A stretch of 9,763 bases of DNA from RUG100 sp034927505. GTDB taxonomy: Bacteria; Bacillota; Clostridia; Peptostreptococcales; Anaerovoracaceae. The first letter of the stretch is position 1. The number at the start of each line of letters is the position of its first letter. This document shows positions 1 through 6,385 of the stretch, in pieces. The translations under genes and the position numbers were made by a program. The DNA is taken from the NCBI GenBank assembly GCA_034927505.1, contig JAYFPY010000047.1, positions 1 to 9,763 of the forward strand, read 5' to 3'. The notes under the pieces were generated by a model. The model ran no database searches and was not told the DNA's origin. It saw only the letters and a list, made by a program, of their open reading frames with translations.

Positions 1-117
1 GGAGGTTATGATGAAATCATGAAAACTATAGGGAAAGCCACAGGCATTGATTTTTCAAAGAAATATCGCACACTGTCAGAGATAAAAAAAATTACCGGCT
101 TCAGCAAAAAGGCCTGA
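1..117 (+). CDS. C-terminal end of an unidentified protein (partial)
   Basis: The frame beginning at base 1 is open for 38 codons and ends with TGA at 115-117. The peptide is basic and soluble, with sequence such as DEIMKTIGKATGIDF and a lysine-rich end. I do not recognise the family. It is the only gene tail at this edge on the + strand, opposite to almost everything else in the window, and it is followed 30 bp later by a terminator-like hairpin. This fits the true end of an operon from outside the window. It may be the chromosomal neighbour of the mobile region, but that is inference. Confidence 0.55.
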   Translation, partial: GGYDEIMKTIGKATGIDFSKKYRTLSEIKKITGFSKKA

Positions 118-146
118 ATACACAACAACTAATGAATAAATGCGAA

Positions 147-186
147 ATCCCGCAGCCATTGCTATTGCTTTGATTGCGGGATATTT
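147..186 (+). terminator. Terminator-like hairpin after the left-edge gene
   Basis: ATCCCGCA at 147-154 is perfectly complementary to TGCGGGAT at 175-182 across a 20-nt loop, and a short T-rich stretch (ATTTT) follows. The stem is strong but the loop is long and the T tract weak, so it is a probable rather than textbook intrinsic terminator. The position, 30 bp after the TGA at 115-117, supports the role. Confidence 0.5.
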
Positions 187-212
187 TCATCTGTTTTGCT
201 GCAAAAGAAAAG

Positions 213-245
213 ATATTAACCCTGCTCCCTTAAAAACATCTTAAA
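213..245. repeat. 33-bp direct repeat, copy A
   Basis: These 33 bases match 7626-7658 at 30 of 33 positions in the same orientation. Weaker similarity continues on the higher-coordinate side, where both copies share TTCAAAAG on the minus strand. On the minus strand the copy begins 25 nt after the stop of the serine recombinase remnant. Both copies could encode the end of a peptide (FKMFLREQG here, FKMLLRKLG in copy B) stopping at the same TAA. It could therefore be a shared mobile-element end or a shared gene tail. Confidence 0.75.
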
Positions 246-270
246 CGGCTAGTGTCCTTTTGAATCTTTC

Positions 271-697
271 CTATATCCCAACTTTGATCCCACACTTGAA
301 TGTCACTTCCAAGCTGTAATCTCCAATGGTCACTTTCTCCACCAGTTTCCTTGTCAGCTTGTCATAATACTCCACCGGGTCGTCATGATGCTCATCTATG
401 AAATCGCACATCTCATCCATCCGCTGGCTTGTGCCGATATCCATCCGCTCCCGTAAGGATGTCGGCCTTCTCCAGACCTTTTGCTATGCCGCCGAGACTG
501 GCACATTCCAGATACTCGCGGAATATGTGTTTTATTGTTTTTGCCTCGGACGGCTCTATGACAAGATCTCCGTTTTCATCTTTCGTATATCCAAGGAATC
601 TGTTGTGGTTCACCTGGACCTTCCCCTGCTGATATCTGTACTGACAGCCCAGTTTCACGTTCTGAGATAAAGACTGGCTTTCCTGTTGAGCAAAGAG
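271..697 (-). pseudogene. Large serine recombinase, internal and C-terminal remnant
   Basis: Reading down from 697, the frame gives FAQQESQSLSQNVKLG, then VNHNRFLGYTKDENGDLVI and a segment ending LEKADILTG. This is the start of the Recombinase domain that follows the catalytic domain in large serine recombinases. The frame stops at 413-415. The C-terminal tail of the same family (MDEMCDFIDEHHDDPVEYYD, ending VTFKCGIKVGI) continues in another frame, readable from 444 to the TAG at 271-273. The resolvase-type catalytic domain with its serine is absent upstream, and the zinc-ribbon segment between the two pieces is deleted. An 11-bp direct repeat (439-449 and 415-425) lies at the internal junction. 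The reading frame enters directly from the T tract of the neighbouring terminator, so no start codon belongs to it. It cannot be an active recombinase. Confidence 0.85.
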
Positions 698-698
698 C

Positions 699-734
699 AA
701 AAAAACCGGCAGAAAGTTTTGTGCTCCCCGCCGG
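699..734 (-). terminator. Intrinsic terminator of the LRR gene
   Basis: On the minus strand CCGGC (734-730) pairs with GCCGG (710-706). The stem extends inward through G-U wobble pairs (GGGGAG with CTTTCT) to about 11 bp with a 7-nt loop, followed by seven T (705-699). The wobble pairs form only in the minus-strand RNA. It starts 14 bp after the LRR stop codon. Its T tract is also the first base pairs of the recombinase remnant, so the deletion that truncated the recombinase ends at this point. Confidence 0.85.
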
Positions 735-747
735 CCATTACGTTATC

Positions 748-2892
748 CTATTTGATTGTTATTGCTTTTGCCTTAGTCCAATCGCTGTATACTTTCTTAC
801 CGTTCTTGACTTTGTAGTATCGCATCTTGAACTTGTATATCTTGCCTATGGTATTGTGCATACTGGTGTAAATGTTGTTGCTGTTCTTTCCGGTCCAGTA
901 GGTCTTCATCTTGCCGTTTGCTGTATGGTTGTTTGCTACCTGATAGCCGTTTGCTCCTTTGACCGTCTTCCAATGTACCTTCACGTTGTTGCCTTTTGTG
1001 TTTTTGACAGTGAATGAAACAGGTTCTTTCTTTGTCTTTGCATATACTGCCTTCGATGTTGCATGTCCGGCTTTGTTTATTGCTCTTACTTTGAACCAAT
1101 ATTTCTTATTCGCTTTCAGCTTTTTCACTGTCTTGGAAGTTCCTTTGACGGTTCCGACCAGTTTGTATTTACCGGTTTTCTTTGTTGCTTTGTATACCTT
1201 GTATGATGTGGCTCCTGTTGACTTCTTCCAGCTGACCTTGACTGAATATCTGTCTTTAGTCTTGGCCTTCACAGATTTCGGAGCAACAGGTTTGACAAGG
1301 GTATCTTTTTTCGTCCACTTTGCATAAAGAGTTGTGTCTTTATCAATAGTGAACGTGCTGCCTGCATTATACGTTGTTCCTGTTCCGTCAGCTTTTGTGC
1401 TCCAGCCGCTGAATGTATATCCTGTTTTTGCAAGGTTGCCTGTGTTGCCGGGTGCAGTTATATCATCTGTAGATATATACATACTGTTGTCTGAAGGGGC
1501 TGCCCCAGATGACATTCCATTGCCGTCATATGTGACCATGAATCCTTCTTTGATCGTTGCTGAAACATTCATCGTTGGCTTAGCAGTATTATTAGTATCA
1601 TAGTTGTATGTGACATCATCTACCGGTATAGAATCAAATGTTATGGTGCCCGCCGTGCTGTCATATGTACCGCCTGTAGAAGATACGTTCGATACCTTTG
1701 ATAAGTCGATATTCGGATCGTTTTTCTTCAGATCCACGACATACTTGCCGCCTGTATATCTTGCTTTGAGTACAAGGTTTTGTGGTGAAATAGTAGAATA
1801 GCTACTGATCAATTTAGTATTTTTGCTGAGATCCAGGCTTGTCAGCTGGTTGGAATCACACATCAAATATATCAGGTCTGTGTTTTTGCTCACATCCAGG
1901 CTTGTCAGATCGTTGCCATTACACCACAAATATTTTAAGGCCGTGTTACTGCTCACATCCAGGCTTGTCAGCTGGTTGCCATTGCAATATAGCGTTGCCA
2001 AGGCCGTGTTTTTGCTCACATCCAGGCTTGTCAGCTGGTTGACACCGCACAATAACGCTGTCAAGTCCGTGTTCTTGCTCACATCCAGGCTTGTCAGCTG
2101 GTTGGACCAACACCCCAATATTTCCAAGGCCGTATTTTTGCTCACATCCAGGCTCATTAGCGGGTTTCCATAGCACCACAACTTTGTCAAGGCTACGTTA
2201 CTGCTCACATCCAAACTTGTCAGCTGGTTGGACTCGCACGACAAATCTGTCAAGGCCGTATTCTTGCTCACATCCAGGCTTGTCAGCTGATTGGAATAGC
2301 AATACAACTTTGTCAAGGCTACGTTACTGCTCACATCCAAGCTTGTCAGCTGGTTGGAATCGCAATCCAAATATGTCAGCTTCGTGTTACTTCCCACATC
2401 CAGGTTTGTCAGCTGGTTATTATAGCATGACAACGTTTCCAAGACCGTATTACTGCTCACATCCAGGCTTGTCAACTGGTTTTTACCGCATTTCAACACT
2501 GTCAAGGCCGTGTTTTTGCTCACATCCAGACTTGTCAGCTGGTTATTATAGCACTCCAACTTTGTCAAGGCCGTAAAATACTCGATGCCCTTCAGATTGC
2601 TTATTTTCTTATCACTGCAGTATATTGTTGTTGTTTCACTGATCTTAGTCGCCGTTAACGTAGTCTTGTTGCCTGCAATTCCCTCTACAATGCTCCTGAA
2701 ATTAGCGTCTGGGAAATTAGTCTCATTGATCACAACATCTTCGGTCTTCGTTTCTGCCGCTTTCTGCGGCTGGCCGTCTCCCGTATCTGCATATACCGTT
2801 AATACGCTCATTGGCATCATTGTAAATGTCAGTATGACAGAAAAAATAACAGCAAGAACTATCTTTATTCTGCTGCCGGTTTTGGTTTCCAT
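748..2892 (-). CDS. Secreted leucine-rich-repeat protein with Listeria-Bacteroides repeat and fibronectin III domains
   Basis: A 714-aa exported protein. The start METKTG is chosen because GGGAGGG lies 7 nt upstream; the longer frame starting at 2937 overlaps the -10 box. Residues 1-35 are a signal peptide (basic start, hydrophobic core, cleavage likely after VYA). Residues 111-362 are twelve identical-length 21-aa LRRs of the type CxxNQLTSLDVSKNTALxxL. About 450-526 is a Flg_new/InlB-type repeat (VTYDGNG, GYTFSGWSTKADG, TTLYAKW). About 534-619 is a fibronectin III domain, and 620-714 is a second lysine-rich Fn3-like module. No LPxTG anchor, S-layer or choline-binding domain is seen, so it is probably released or held by charge. 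Such proteins are usually adhesins or matrix-binding surface proteins. It lies 83 bp after the amidase gene in the same direction, with its own promoter and terminator. Ligand and role are unknown. Confidence 0.9.
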   Translation of the reverse strand: METKTGSRIKIVLAVIFSVILTFTMMPMSVLTVYADTGDGQPQKAAETKTEDVVINETNFPDANFRSIVEGIAGNKTTLTATKISETTTIYCSDKKISNLKGIEYFTALTKLECYNNQLTSLDVSKNTALTVLKCGKNQLTSLDVSSNTVLETLSCYNNQLTNLDVGSNTKLTYLDCDSNQLTSLDVSSNVALTKLYCYSNQLTSLDVSKNTALTDLSCESNQLTSLDVSSNVALTKLWCYGNPLMSLDVSKNTALEILGCWSNQLTSLDVSKNTDLTALLCGVNQLTSLDVSKNTALATLYCNGNQLTSLDVSSNTALKYLWCNGNDLTSLDVSKNTDLIYLMCDSNQLTSLDLSKNTKLISSYSTISPQNLVLKARYTGGKYVVDLKKNDPNIDLSKVSNVSSTGGTYDSTAGTITFDSIPVDDVTYNYDTNNTAKPTMNVSATIKEGFMVTYDGNGMSSGAAPSDNSMYISTDDITAPGNTGNLAKTGYTFSGWSTKADGTGTTYNAGSTFTIDKDTTLYAKWTKKDTLVKPVAPKSVKAKTKDRYSVKVSWKKSTGATSYKVYKATKKTGKYKLVGTVKGTSKTVKKLKANKKYWFKVRAINKAGHATSKAVYAKTKKEPVSFTVKNTKGNNVKVHWKTVKGANGYQVANNHTANGKMKTYWTGKNSNNIYTSMHNTIGKIYKFKMRYYKVKNGKKVYSDWTKAKAITIK
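1807..2562 (-). repeat. Twelve tandem 63-bp units encoding 21-aa LRRs
   Basis: The DNA repeats with an exact 63-bp period over 756 bp, with no indel between units. Conserved positions encode LTSLDVS(K/S)N and the cysteine in LxC. The variable positions are the residues between repeat cores (for example YN, GK, DS, ES, WS before NQ). Alternating KNT and SNT/SNV types suggest expansion by duplication of more than one unit. Such arrays commonly vary in copy number between strains by recombination or slippage. Confidence 0.95.
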
Positions 2893-2935
2893 ATTACATC
2901 CCTCCCTGGTGCTTTTTAAAACATCTCCTCTTGTC

Positions 2936-2966
2936 ATTATACACCCGGCCTAACATGATTTGTTAG
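2936..2966 (-). promoter_or_regulatory. Promoter of the LRR gene with an overlapping inverted repeat
   Basis: On the minus strand a perfect TATAAT lies at 2941-2936, giving a 5' leader of about 35-40 nt before the ATG at 2892. A perfect inverted repeat, CTAACA-AATCA-TGTTAG, occupies 2966-2950, where the -35 region would be. CTAACA is also the best -35 candidate, but at 19 bp spacing. A weak -35 covered by a palindrome suggests control by a dimeric DNA-binding protein; this is inference. The palindrome lacks a T tract, so it is not a terminator for the amidase gene. Confidence 0.5.
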
Positions 2967-2975
2967 AAAATTATG

Positions 2976-3725
2976 CTATTTCATCAGTTTCTTGATCTTA
3001 GCACGCGTCTTTGGTCCTACGATGCCATCGACCTCAAGGGAGTACTTCTTCTGGAACCTGCGAACTGCCTTGTCCGTCAACACCCCAAAAATACCATCAG
3101 TCTCAAGTCCTGCCTTCAGTATCTTGTTCAGGCAGCGCTGCAGTTTTACTACTTGCGTTCCTTGGGATCCCTTCGCAAGTGTCACAGTAGGATATGCTGT
3201 CGGCTTCACGCCTGTCAAAGCCCTGCGCAGACCTGCCCATGAGCTTTTAGCGATATATCCGTTTGGGCAGTACTTGCCAGTAACGTCAAAATGCCTGACT
3301 ACCCTTGATGCAGGAACATCATATTTCTTCATCAGAGTCTGCACCAGCGGAGCAGCTGTCCTTATTGCCGTAGGTGTTGGAACTATCCTGCCGTTCTTCC
3401 TGTGACAGCACAGTTCTATTCCTATGGAATTGCTGTTGGTGCATATGCCATGAAGCTGTGCTCCTCTGTTTCCGCCGTTCATAGCAGTACCCGTATCCTG
3501 CAGTCCTCCGCCGCAATGCCATGCAGCTTTTCCCTCCGGTATACACTGCCATATCTCATCGTCCACAAAGTAGTGAGCAGATGCCTGGCGATCTCCACCG
3601 GAAAAATATATACAGTTGTTCCTGGCAGAGCTAATAGCACCAACATAATGTATCACTATATATTTCACCTTGCTGCCATGTCTGCTCGACTGGTTGAACC
3701 TGCTTATCATTTTATGTATCTTCAT
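2976..3725 (-). CDS. N-acetylmuramoyl-L-alanine amidase (endolysin type) with peptidoglycan-binding domain
   Basis: A 249-aa protein expected to cleave the amide bond between MurNAc and L-Ala in peptidoglycan. Residues ~18-165 are an Amidase_2/PGRP fold. Zinc ligands are visible as H26 (YIVIHY), H145 (VVRHFDVTGKYCP) and C153, and K151 matches the catalytic lysine two residues before the cysteine in T7 lysozyme. Residues ~183-247 are a PG_binding_1 domain (GSQGTQVVKLQRCLN, DGIFGVLTDKAVRRFQ, DGIVGPKTRAKI). There is no signal peptide, so it depends on the holin to reach the wall. Its ATG overlaps the holin stop (ATGA) and is preceded by AAGGGGG 4 nt upstream, giving translational coupling. The length is normal and it looks intact. 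Confidence 0.93.
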   Translation of the reverse strand: MKIHKMISRFNQSSRHGSKVKYIVIHYVGAISSARNNCIYFSGGDRQASAHYFVDDEIWQCIPEGKAAWHCGGGLQDTGTAMNGGNRGAQLHGICTNSNSIGIELCCHRKNGRIVPTPTAIRTAAPLVQTLMKKYDVPASRVVRHFDVTGKYCPNGYIAKSSWAGLRRALTGVKPTAYPTVTLAKGSQGTQVVKLQRCLNKILKAGLETDGIFGVLTDKAVRRFQKKYSLEVDGIVGPKTRAKIKKLMK

Positions 3726-4135
3726 TTTTCCCCCTTGTCTGCTCTGTCATGGAGCTGTTCTAAAACTGCTTTTAATTTTCCCGGTATTGGGAGTCCCAGA
3801 TGTCCGGCATTCTCAAGAAGGCTCACACCTTCATTTGAAATGTAGAAGAATATGACTGCCGTTCTTAAGACTCCTACTTTACCAAGCACATGGATATCGA
3901 TTATGTTTGCAATGCCTACGAGTAAAAAAATAAGGACCTTTCTGAAGATCCCTTTAAAGCCGACATTGCTTGATAACTTGTGATCCGTGACCGCACACAT
4001 CACACCGGTTATGTAGTCGACTGCCACGAAAGCGATAAGTGCATAAAGCAATCCATCACATCCTCCCAGGTAATACCCGATCCAGCCCCCAAGGGCCGTA
4101 AATAACGTTTGGTTGATAGTCCAAAATTCTTTCAT
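3722..4135 (-). CDS. Phage-type holin (TcdE/Cph1-like holin family)
   Basis: A 137-aa membrane protein. The start MKEFWTINQ is preferred because GAGAGG lies 6 nt upstream; earlier in-frame starts at 4153 and 4165 lack a good site. It has hydrophobic segments around LFTALGGWIGYYLGG, LLYALIAFVAVDYITGVM, VLIFLLVGIANIIDIHVLG and TAVIFFYISNEGVSLLENAG. The DYITG motif and the SNEGVSLLENAGHLGLPIP stretch are typical of the phage_holin_4/toxin-secretion holin family, which includes TcdE. It should form membrane lesions that let the downstream amidase reach the wall. It is coupled to the amidase by a 4-nt overlap. Family assignment is by recognition of these motifs. Confidence 0.9.
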   Translation of the reverse strand: MKEFWTINQTLFTALGGWIGYYLGGCDGLLYALIAFVAVDYITGVMCAVTDHKLSSNVGFKGIFRKVLIFLLVGIANIIDIHVLGKVGVLRTAVIFFYISNEGVSLLENAGHLGLPIPGKLKAVLEQLHDRADKGEK

Positions 4136-4149
4136 GAAAAACCTCTCTT

Positions 4150-4452
4150 TCATATTTTCAAACACAAATCACCGGTGCCGTCCACCCTGCTGCTTGATAT
4201 TTGCCCGCCCAGATACCATGTGTTTCCATCAGTGTCTTTTATACATCTTGTGATAAGGCCATTATCGACACGCCTTTTGTATAGAGCCTTTATCCTATAT
4301 GCTGTATCGGATGACAGCAGGACATAAAGACGTATGTCATCATATGCACTTATGACCTCATAAGAATATCCGTAATCCATGCTTACATACACACCTGTTC
4401 CCGTTCCCGGAATCTTTCTACTCGACCCTGTGATCCCAATGGTTTCCGACAT
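4150..4452 (-). CDS. Hypothetical protein, first gene of the holin/amidase cassette
   Basis: The frame encodes about 100 aa from ATG 4452 (MSETIGITGS), or 111 aa from a TTG at 4485. It is soluble, rich in Gly, Ser, Asp and Tyr, with no signal peptide or membrane segment, and ends DGTGDLCLKI. I do not recognise the family; the place before holin and endolysin is often taken by tail-fibre-associated or other small phage proteins. Its stop TGA overlaps a possible holin ATG. The start is doubtful: no Shine-Dalgarno site precedes ATG 4452, only a hairpin and eight T. It may therefore be the 3' remnant of a longer gene, possibly a phage structural gene, cut near 4453-4490. Confidence 0.6.
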   Translation of the reverse strand: MSETIGITGSSRKIPGTGTGVYVSMDYGYSYEVISAYDDIRLYVLLSSDTAYRIKALYKRRVDNGLITRCIKDTDGNTWYLGGQISSSRVDGTGDLCLKI

Positions 4453-4483
4453 AAAAAAAAGAGGATCTCTGCAGCTCCGATCC
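4453..4483 (-). terminator. Terminator-like hairpin directly before the holin cassette
   Basis: On the minus strand GGATC (4483-4479) pairs with GATCC (4467-4463) across an 11-nt loop, followed by TC and eight T (4460-4453). The stem is only 5 bp, but the uninterrupted T tract is typical of an intrinsic terminator. It lies immediately before the ATG at 4452, in a place where a promoter or ribosome site would be expected. Confidence 0.45.
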
Positions 4484-4602
4484 AATGACCAAAACTACAG
4501 AAATCCTTTGATTTCAAGCCTTATTTCTTCTCCCTTTTAAGCAATACTATACACTCCACATGGCACGAGCAGGTGATGTTAATTGCCATTTTGATGTCTC
4601 AA

Positions 4603-4635
4603 CCCTCATTATTACTGGTAATAAGTCCACGAGGG
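4603..4635. repeat. Nested inverted repeat (hairpin)
   Basis: CCCTC 4603-4607 pairs with GAGGG 4631-4635, and TTATTAC 4609-4615 pairs with GTAATAA 4618-4624 around a 2-nt spacer. One side has a single unpaired A and the other a 6-nt bulge. No T tract follows on either strand, so it is not an obvious terminator. Confidence 0.5.
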
Positions 4636-4659
4636 CATCTATATTTGCGAGAACAAGTC

Positions 4660-4722
4660 AAAGGCAAAATCCCAGAAAACTCTCGTATTTCAGTAAATAG
4701 GTCAAGGGCGATTTTTGCCTTT
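4660..4722. repeat. Inverted repeat with 12/13-nt arms
   Basis: AAAGGCAAAATC at 4660-4671 is the reverse complement of GATTTTTGCCTTT at 4710-4722 apart from one extra T in the run. The arms are 38 bp apart. The right arm is followed by more T on the + strand (4721-4724). Confidence 0.45.
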
Positions 4723-4877
4723 TTCACGGTTTTGGGCGTTCTTCACTTGGGGATAGGTCAACGAGATTTTGAGAGCAGGGATTTATTCTCGAGGGAACAG
4801 GCAGCACTATTTATTGTAACAAGAATCATCGTTGCAAATTGAGGTTTGTAAGTAGTCTTTCTGTCTCTGCAATGTCC

Positions 4878-5006
4878 TAAATCAGCACTTCGTAGACATG
4901 ATAATATTCTCGGAATGTATTGTTGCTTTGCCTGACCCACTTGTGCAAGTGCTTTAATGCATTGTCTGGCTGTAATTGGCTTTTCGTCAGTGATTCCATA
5001 TTGATT
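4878..5006 (-). pseudogene. Probable HEAT-repeat protein fragment
   Basis: On the minus strand, immediately after the RhuM gene, one frame reads ENQYGITDEKPITARQCIKA, then LAQVGQAKQQYIPRILS and CLRSADL. This resembles the late part of small HEAT/SufBD-like repeat proteins of Clostridia, which carry PITARQCIK-type segments followed by a helix and SADLS. After ADL the frame continues open to 4758 but no longer looks like the family, and there is no start codon upstream in this frame. A competing 40-codon frame (ATG at 5000, start MESLTKSQLQ) has AAAGGAG 8 nt upstream but resembles nothing I know. I favour a fragment left by deletion. The family call rests on memory of similar sequences. Confidence 0.4.
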
Positions 5007-5029
5007 TTCTCCTTTAATTTTGCAAAAAC

Positions 5030-6016
5030 TTACTTCTGTTTCCCTTTTTTCTCCAACCGCTTAATACTGTCCAAATAATCCTTTTCCACACTGCTAAAAG
5101 TCTTGGCTTTGTATTTCTTATATTCCGTCTGAGCCTTTTCCATAGCCTGCAAGTGGCTAACCGTTCCATTCCCGGCGAGAAGATTTTCACCCGTTGATGT
5201 CAAAATACCATCAAGGTGCTTTGCCCAATCTTCCATTGTCATAGGCACTTCTCGCTCTGCCTGCCTTTCAGCAAAATCAAGATATCCGGAAACAAGCTGT
5301 CCCATTGAACGCAGTTCCTTTTCATCCAGATAATTCTTTGCAACCTTTGCTTCTTTAAGTGTAGGCTGTTCTCCCGAAAATATCATAAGTCCCATAAAGT
5401 CTTTTTCGGCATCGGCACGGTGATAAATCACCTCTGCAGCCGTTTCGCCGGAAACAGCATAGTGGATTTTATTCTGCACTCGCTTGAAAAACTGAACGGA
5501 AACATCTGCTGTGGGATTGTAGTCCACACTTGTCGCATATATTTCTAACACTTGACGATAAAATACCTTTTCAGATGCTCTAATATCACGAATACGCTCA
5601 AGCAGTTCTTTAAAGTATCCGCCACCGCCAAGTTCCTTCAGACGGTCGTCATCCATTGCAAAACCTTTTTTGATGTACTCCTTCAGTATATTGGACGCCC
5701 ATATACGAAACTGCACACCACGCTGGGATTTTACACGGTAACCAACGGAAATGATAACATCAAGATTGTAATAATCTACTTGATACGTTTTTCCGTCCGT
5801 GGCAGTTGTTGCAAAATTTGCAACAACTGAATTTCGCACCAGTTCTCCAGCTTCAAAGATATTTTTTATATGCTTTGATATGGTAGATTTATCTCTCTGA
5901 AACAAGTCTGCCATCTGTTCCAAAGACAACCATACCGTTTCGTCCTTCATATTTACATCTATTTTTGTCAGACCATCTTCTGTCTGATAAATCAGCATTT
6001 CTCCGTGATTGTCCAC
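5030..6016 (-). CDS. RhuM family protein
   Basis: A 328-aa intact gene. The start is GTG at 6016 because AAAGGAGGA lies 7 nt upstream. Residues ~27-55 look like a helix-turn-helix (VWLSLEQMADLFQRDKSTIS), and residues 78-119 hold the family signature YQVDYYNLDVIISVGYRVKS with FRIWASNILKEYIKKGF. The middle region (130-210) contains YHRADAEKDFMGL, and 216-270 has FSGEQPTLKEAKVAKNYLDE followed by a MTMEDWAKHLDGIL segment. The C-terminus is a lysine-rich coiled-coil-like tail. RhuM was named from Salmonella SPI-3. Its biochemical role is poorly known, and homologues often sit in mobile or restriction-modification loci. It lies 33 bp after the PRiA4 fragment in the same direction and probably depends on the antitoxin promoter. 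Confidence 0.9.
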   Translation of the reverse strand: MDNHGEMLIYQTEDGLTKIDVNMKDETVWLSLEQMADLFQRDKSTISKHIKNIFEAGELVRNSVVANFATTATDGKTYQVDYYNLDVIISVGYRVKSQRGVQFRIWASNILKEYIKKGFAMDDDRLKELGGGGYFKELLERIRDIRASEKVFYRQVLEIYATSVDYNPTADVSVQFFKRVQNKIHYAVSGETAAEVIYHRADAEKDFMGLMIFSGEQPTLKEAKVAKNYLDEKELRSMGQLVSGYLDFAERQAEREVPMTMEDWAKHLDGILTSTGENLLAGNGTVSHLQAMEKAQTEYKKYKAKTFSSVEKDYLDSIKRLEKKGKQK

Positions 6017-6049
6017 TTGAATTTCCTCCTTTGGAGTACCCGCTCGTTT

Positions 6050-6385
6050 TTATTCAAACTCCTCATAAGCATTTTGTATTTTCCAAACATTGTCTTTAAA
6101 AAACACATTGCAGTATTCCAAGTCAAATCTTCTGTAATCCCACGATACTTCCTTGCCAGAATACATATCCGTTATTTGAGGTAAAGTACCGTCCTTATCT
6201 GTTTTCTCAACCATTTCAGCAAGTTCATAAGGCGAGGTATCTTCAATAATTCCGTTGCCTTTTCCGTCAGTAACATATGGATAATGTGTTCCTGCTCCTC
6301 GCTTCATTTCGGTTATTGACAACAATTCTATCTCAAATTCCCATCCTGCACCGTAGTCATATTCCATACTTAACTTATCTCCAAG
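6050..6385 (-). pseudogene. pRiA4b ORF-3-like protein, C-terminal part
   Basis: The protein part begins around GDKLSMEYDYGAGWEFEIEL and continues with GTHYPYVTDGKGNGII, YELAEMVEKTDKDGTLP and a conserved end WDYRRFDLEYCN. The YDYGAGWEFEI block is the hallmark of plasmid pRiA4b ORF-3-like proteins (PRiA4_ORF3). About a hundred or more N-terminal residues are missing, because the gene is joined directly to the truncated RelE toxin near 6380. It may still be translated, either from ATG 6367 (MEYDYG), two bases after the toxin's stop codon, or not at all. The family has no firmly established function. Whether the 105-aa product folds is unknown. Confidence 0.75.

Larger units (their letters stand above)
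4490..4760. other. Intergenic stretch with several inverted repeats, no convincing gene
   Basis: No frame here resembles a known protein, and the only longer + frame (4573-4842) has no ribosome site. What can be seen is structure. There is a 6-bp perfect inverted repeat with a 4-nt loop at 4500-4515. At 4603-4635 a nested hairpin has CCCTC/GAGGG outside and TTATTAC/GTAATAA inside, with a 2-nt loop. At 4660-4671 and 4710-4722 there are 12-13 nt arms differing by one inserted base. The motif GTCAA recurs at 4657, 4701 and 4757, twice within AATAGGTCAA or GATAGGTCAA. It could be a structured RNA or decayed element ends. Confidence 0.4.

Noticed and set aside
1807..2562. Regular 63-bp repeats as a CRISPR array
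   Set aside because: The period is coding (21 codons), the units are not separated by unique spacers, and the frame is continuous.
1823..2576. Long + strand frames rich in repeated Ser-His-Pro-Gly-Leu motifs
   Set aside because: They are antisense shadows of the 63-bp LRR repeats; the LRR frame has a signal peptide, ribosome site, promoter and terminator.
2893..2937. Longer LRR start at ATG 2937
   Set aside because: This ATG overlaps the TATAAT box and puts a 15-residue charged lead before a normal signal peptide; GGGAGGG supports ATG 2892.
4573..4842. 89-codon + strand ORF as a gene
   Set aside because: No ribosome site or family resemblance, and it covers the inverted repeats and the edge of a minus-strand fragment.
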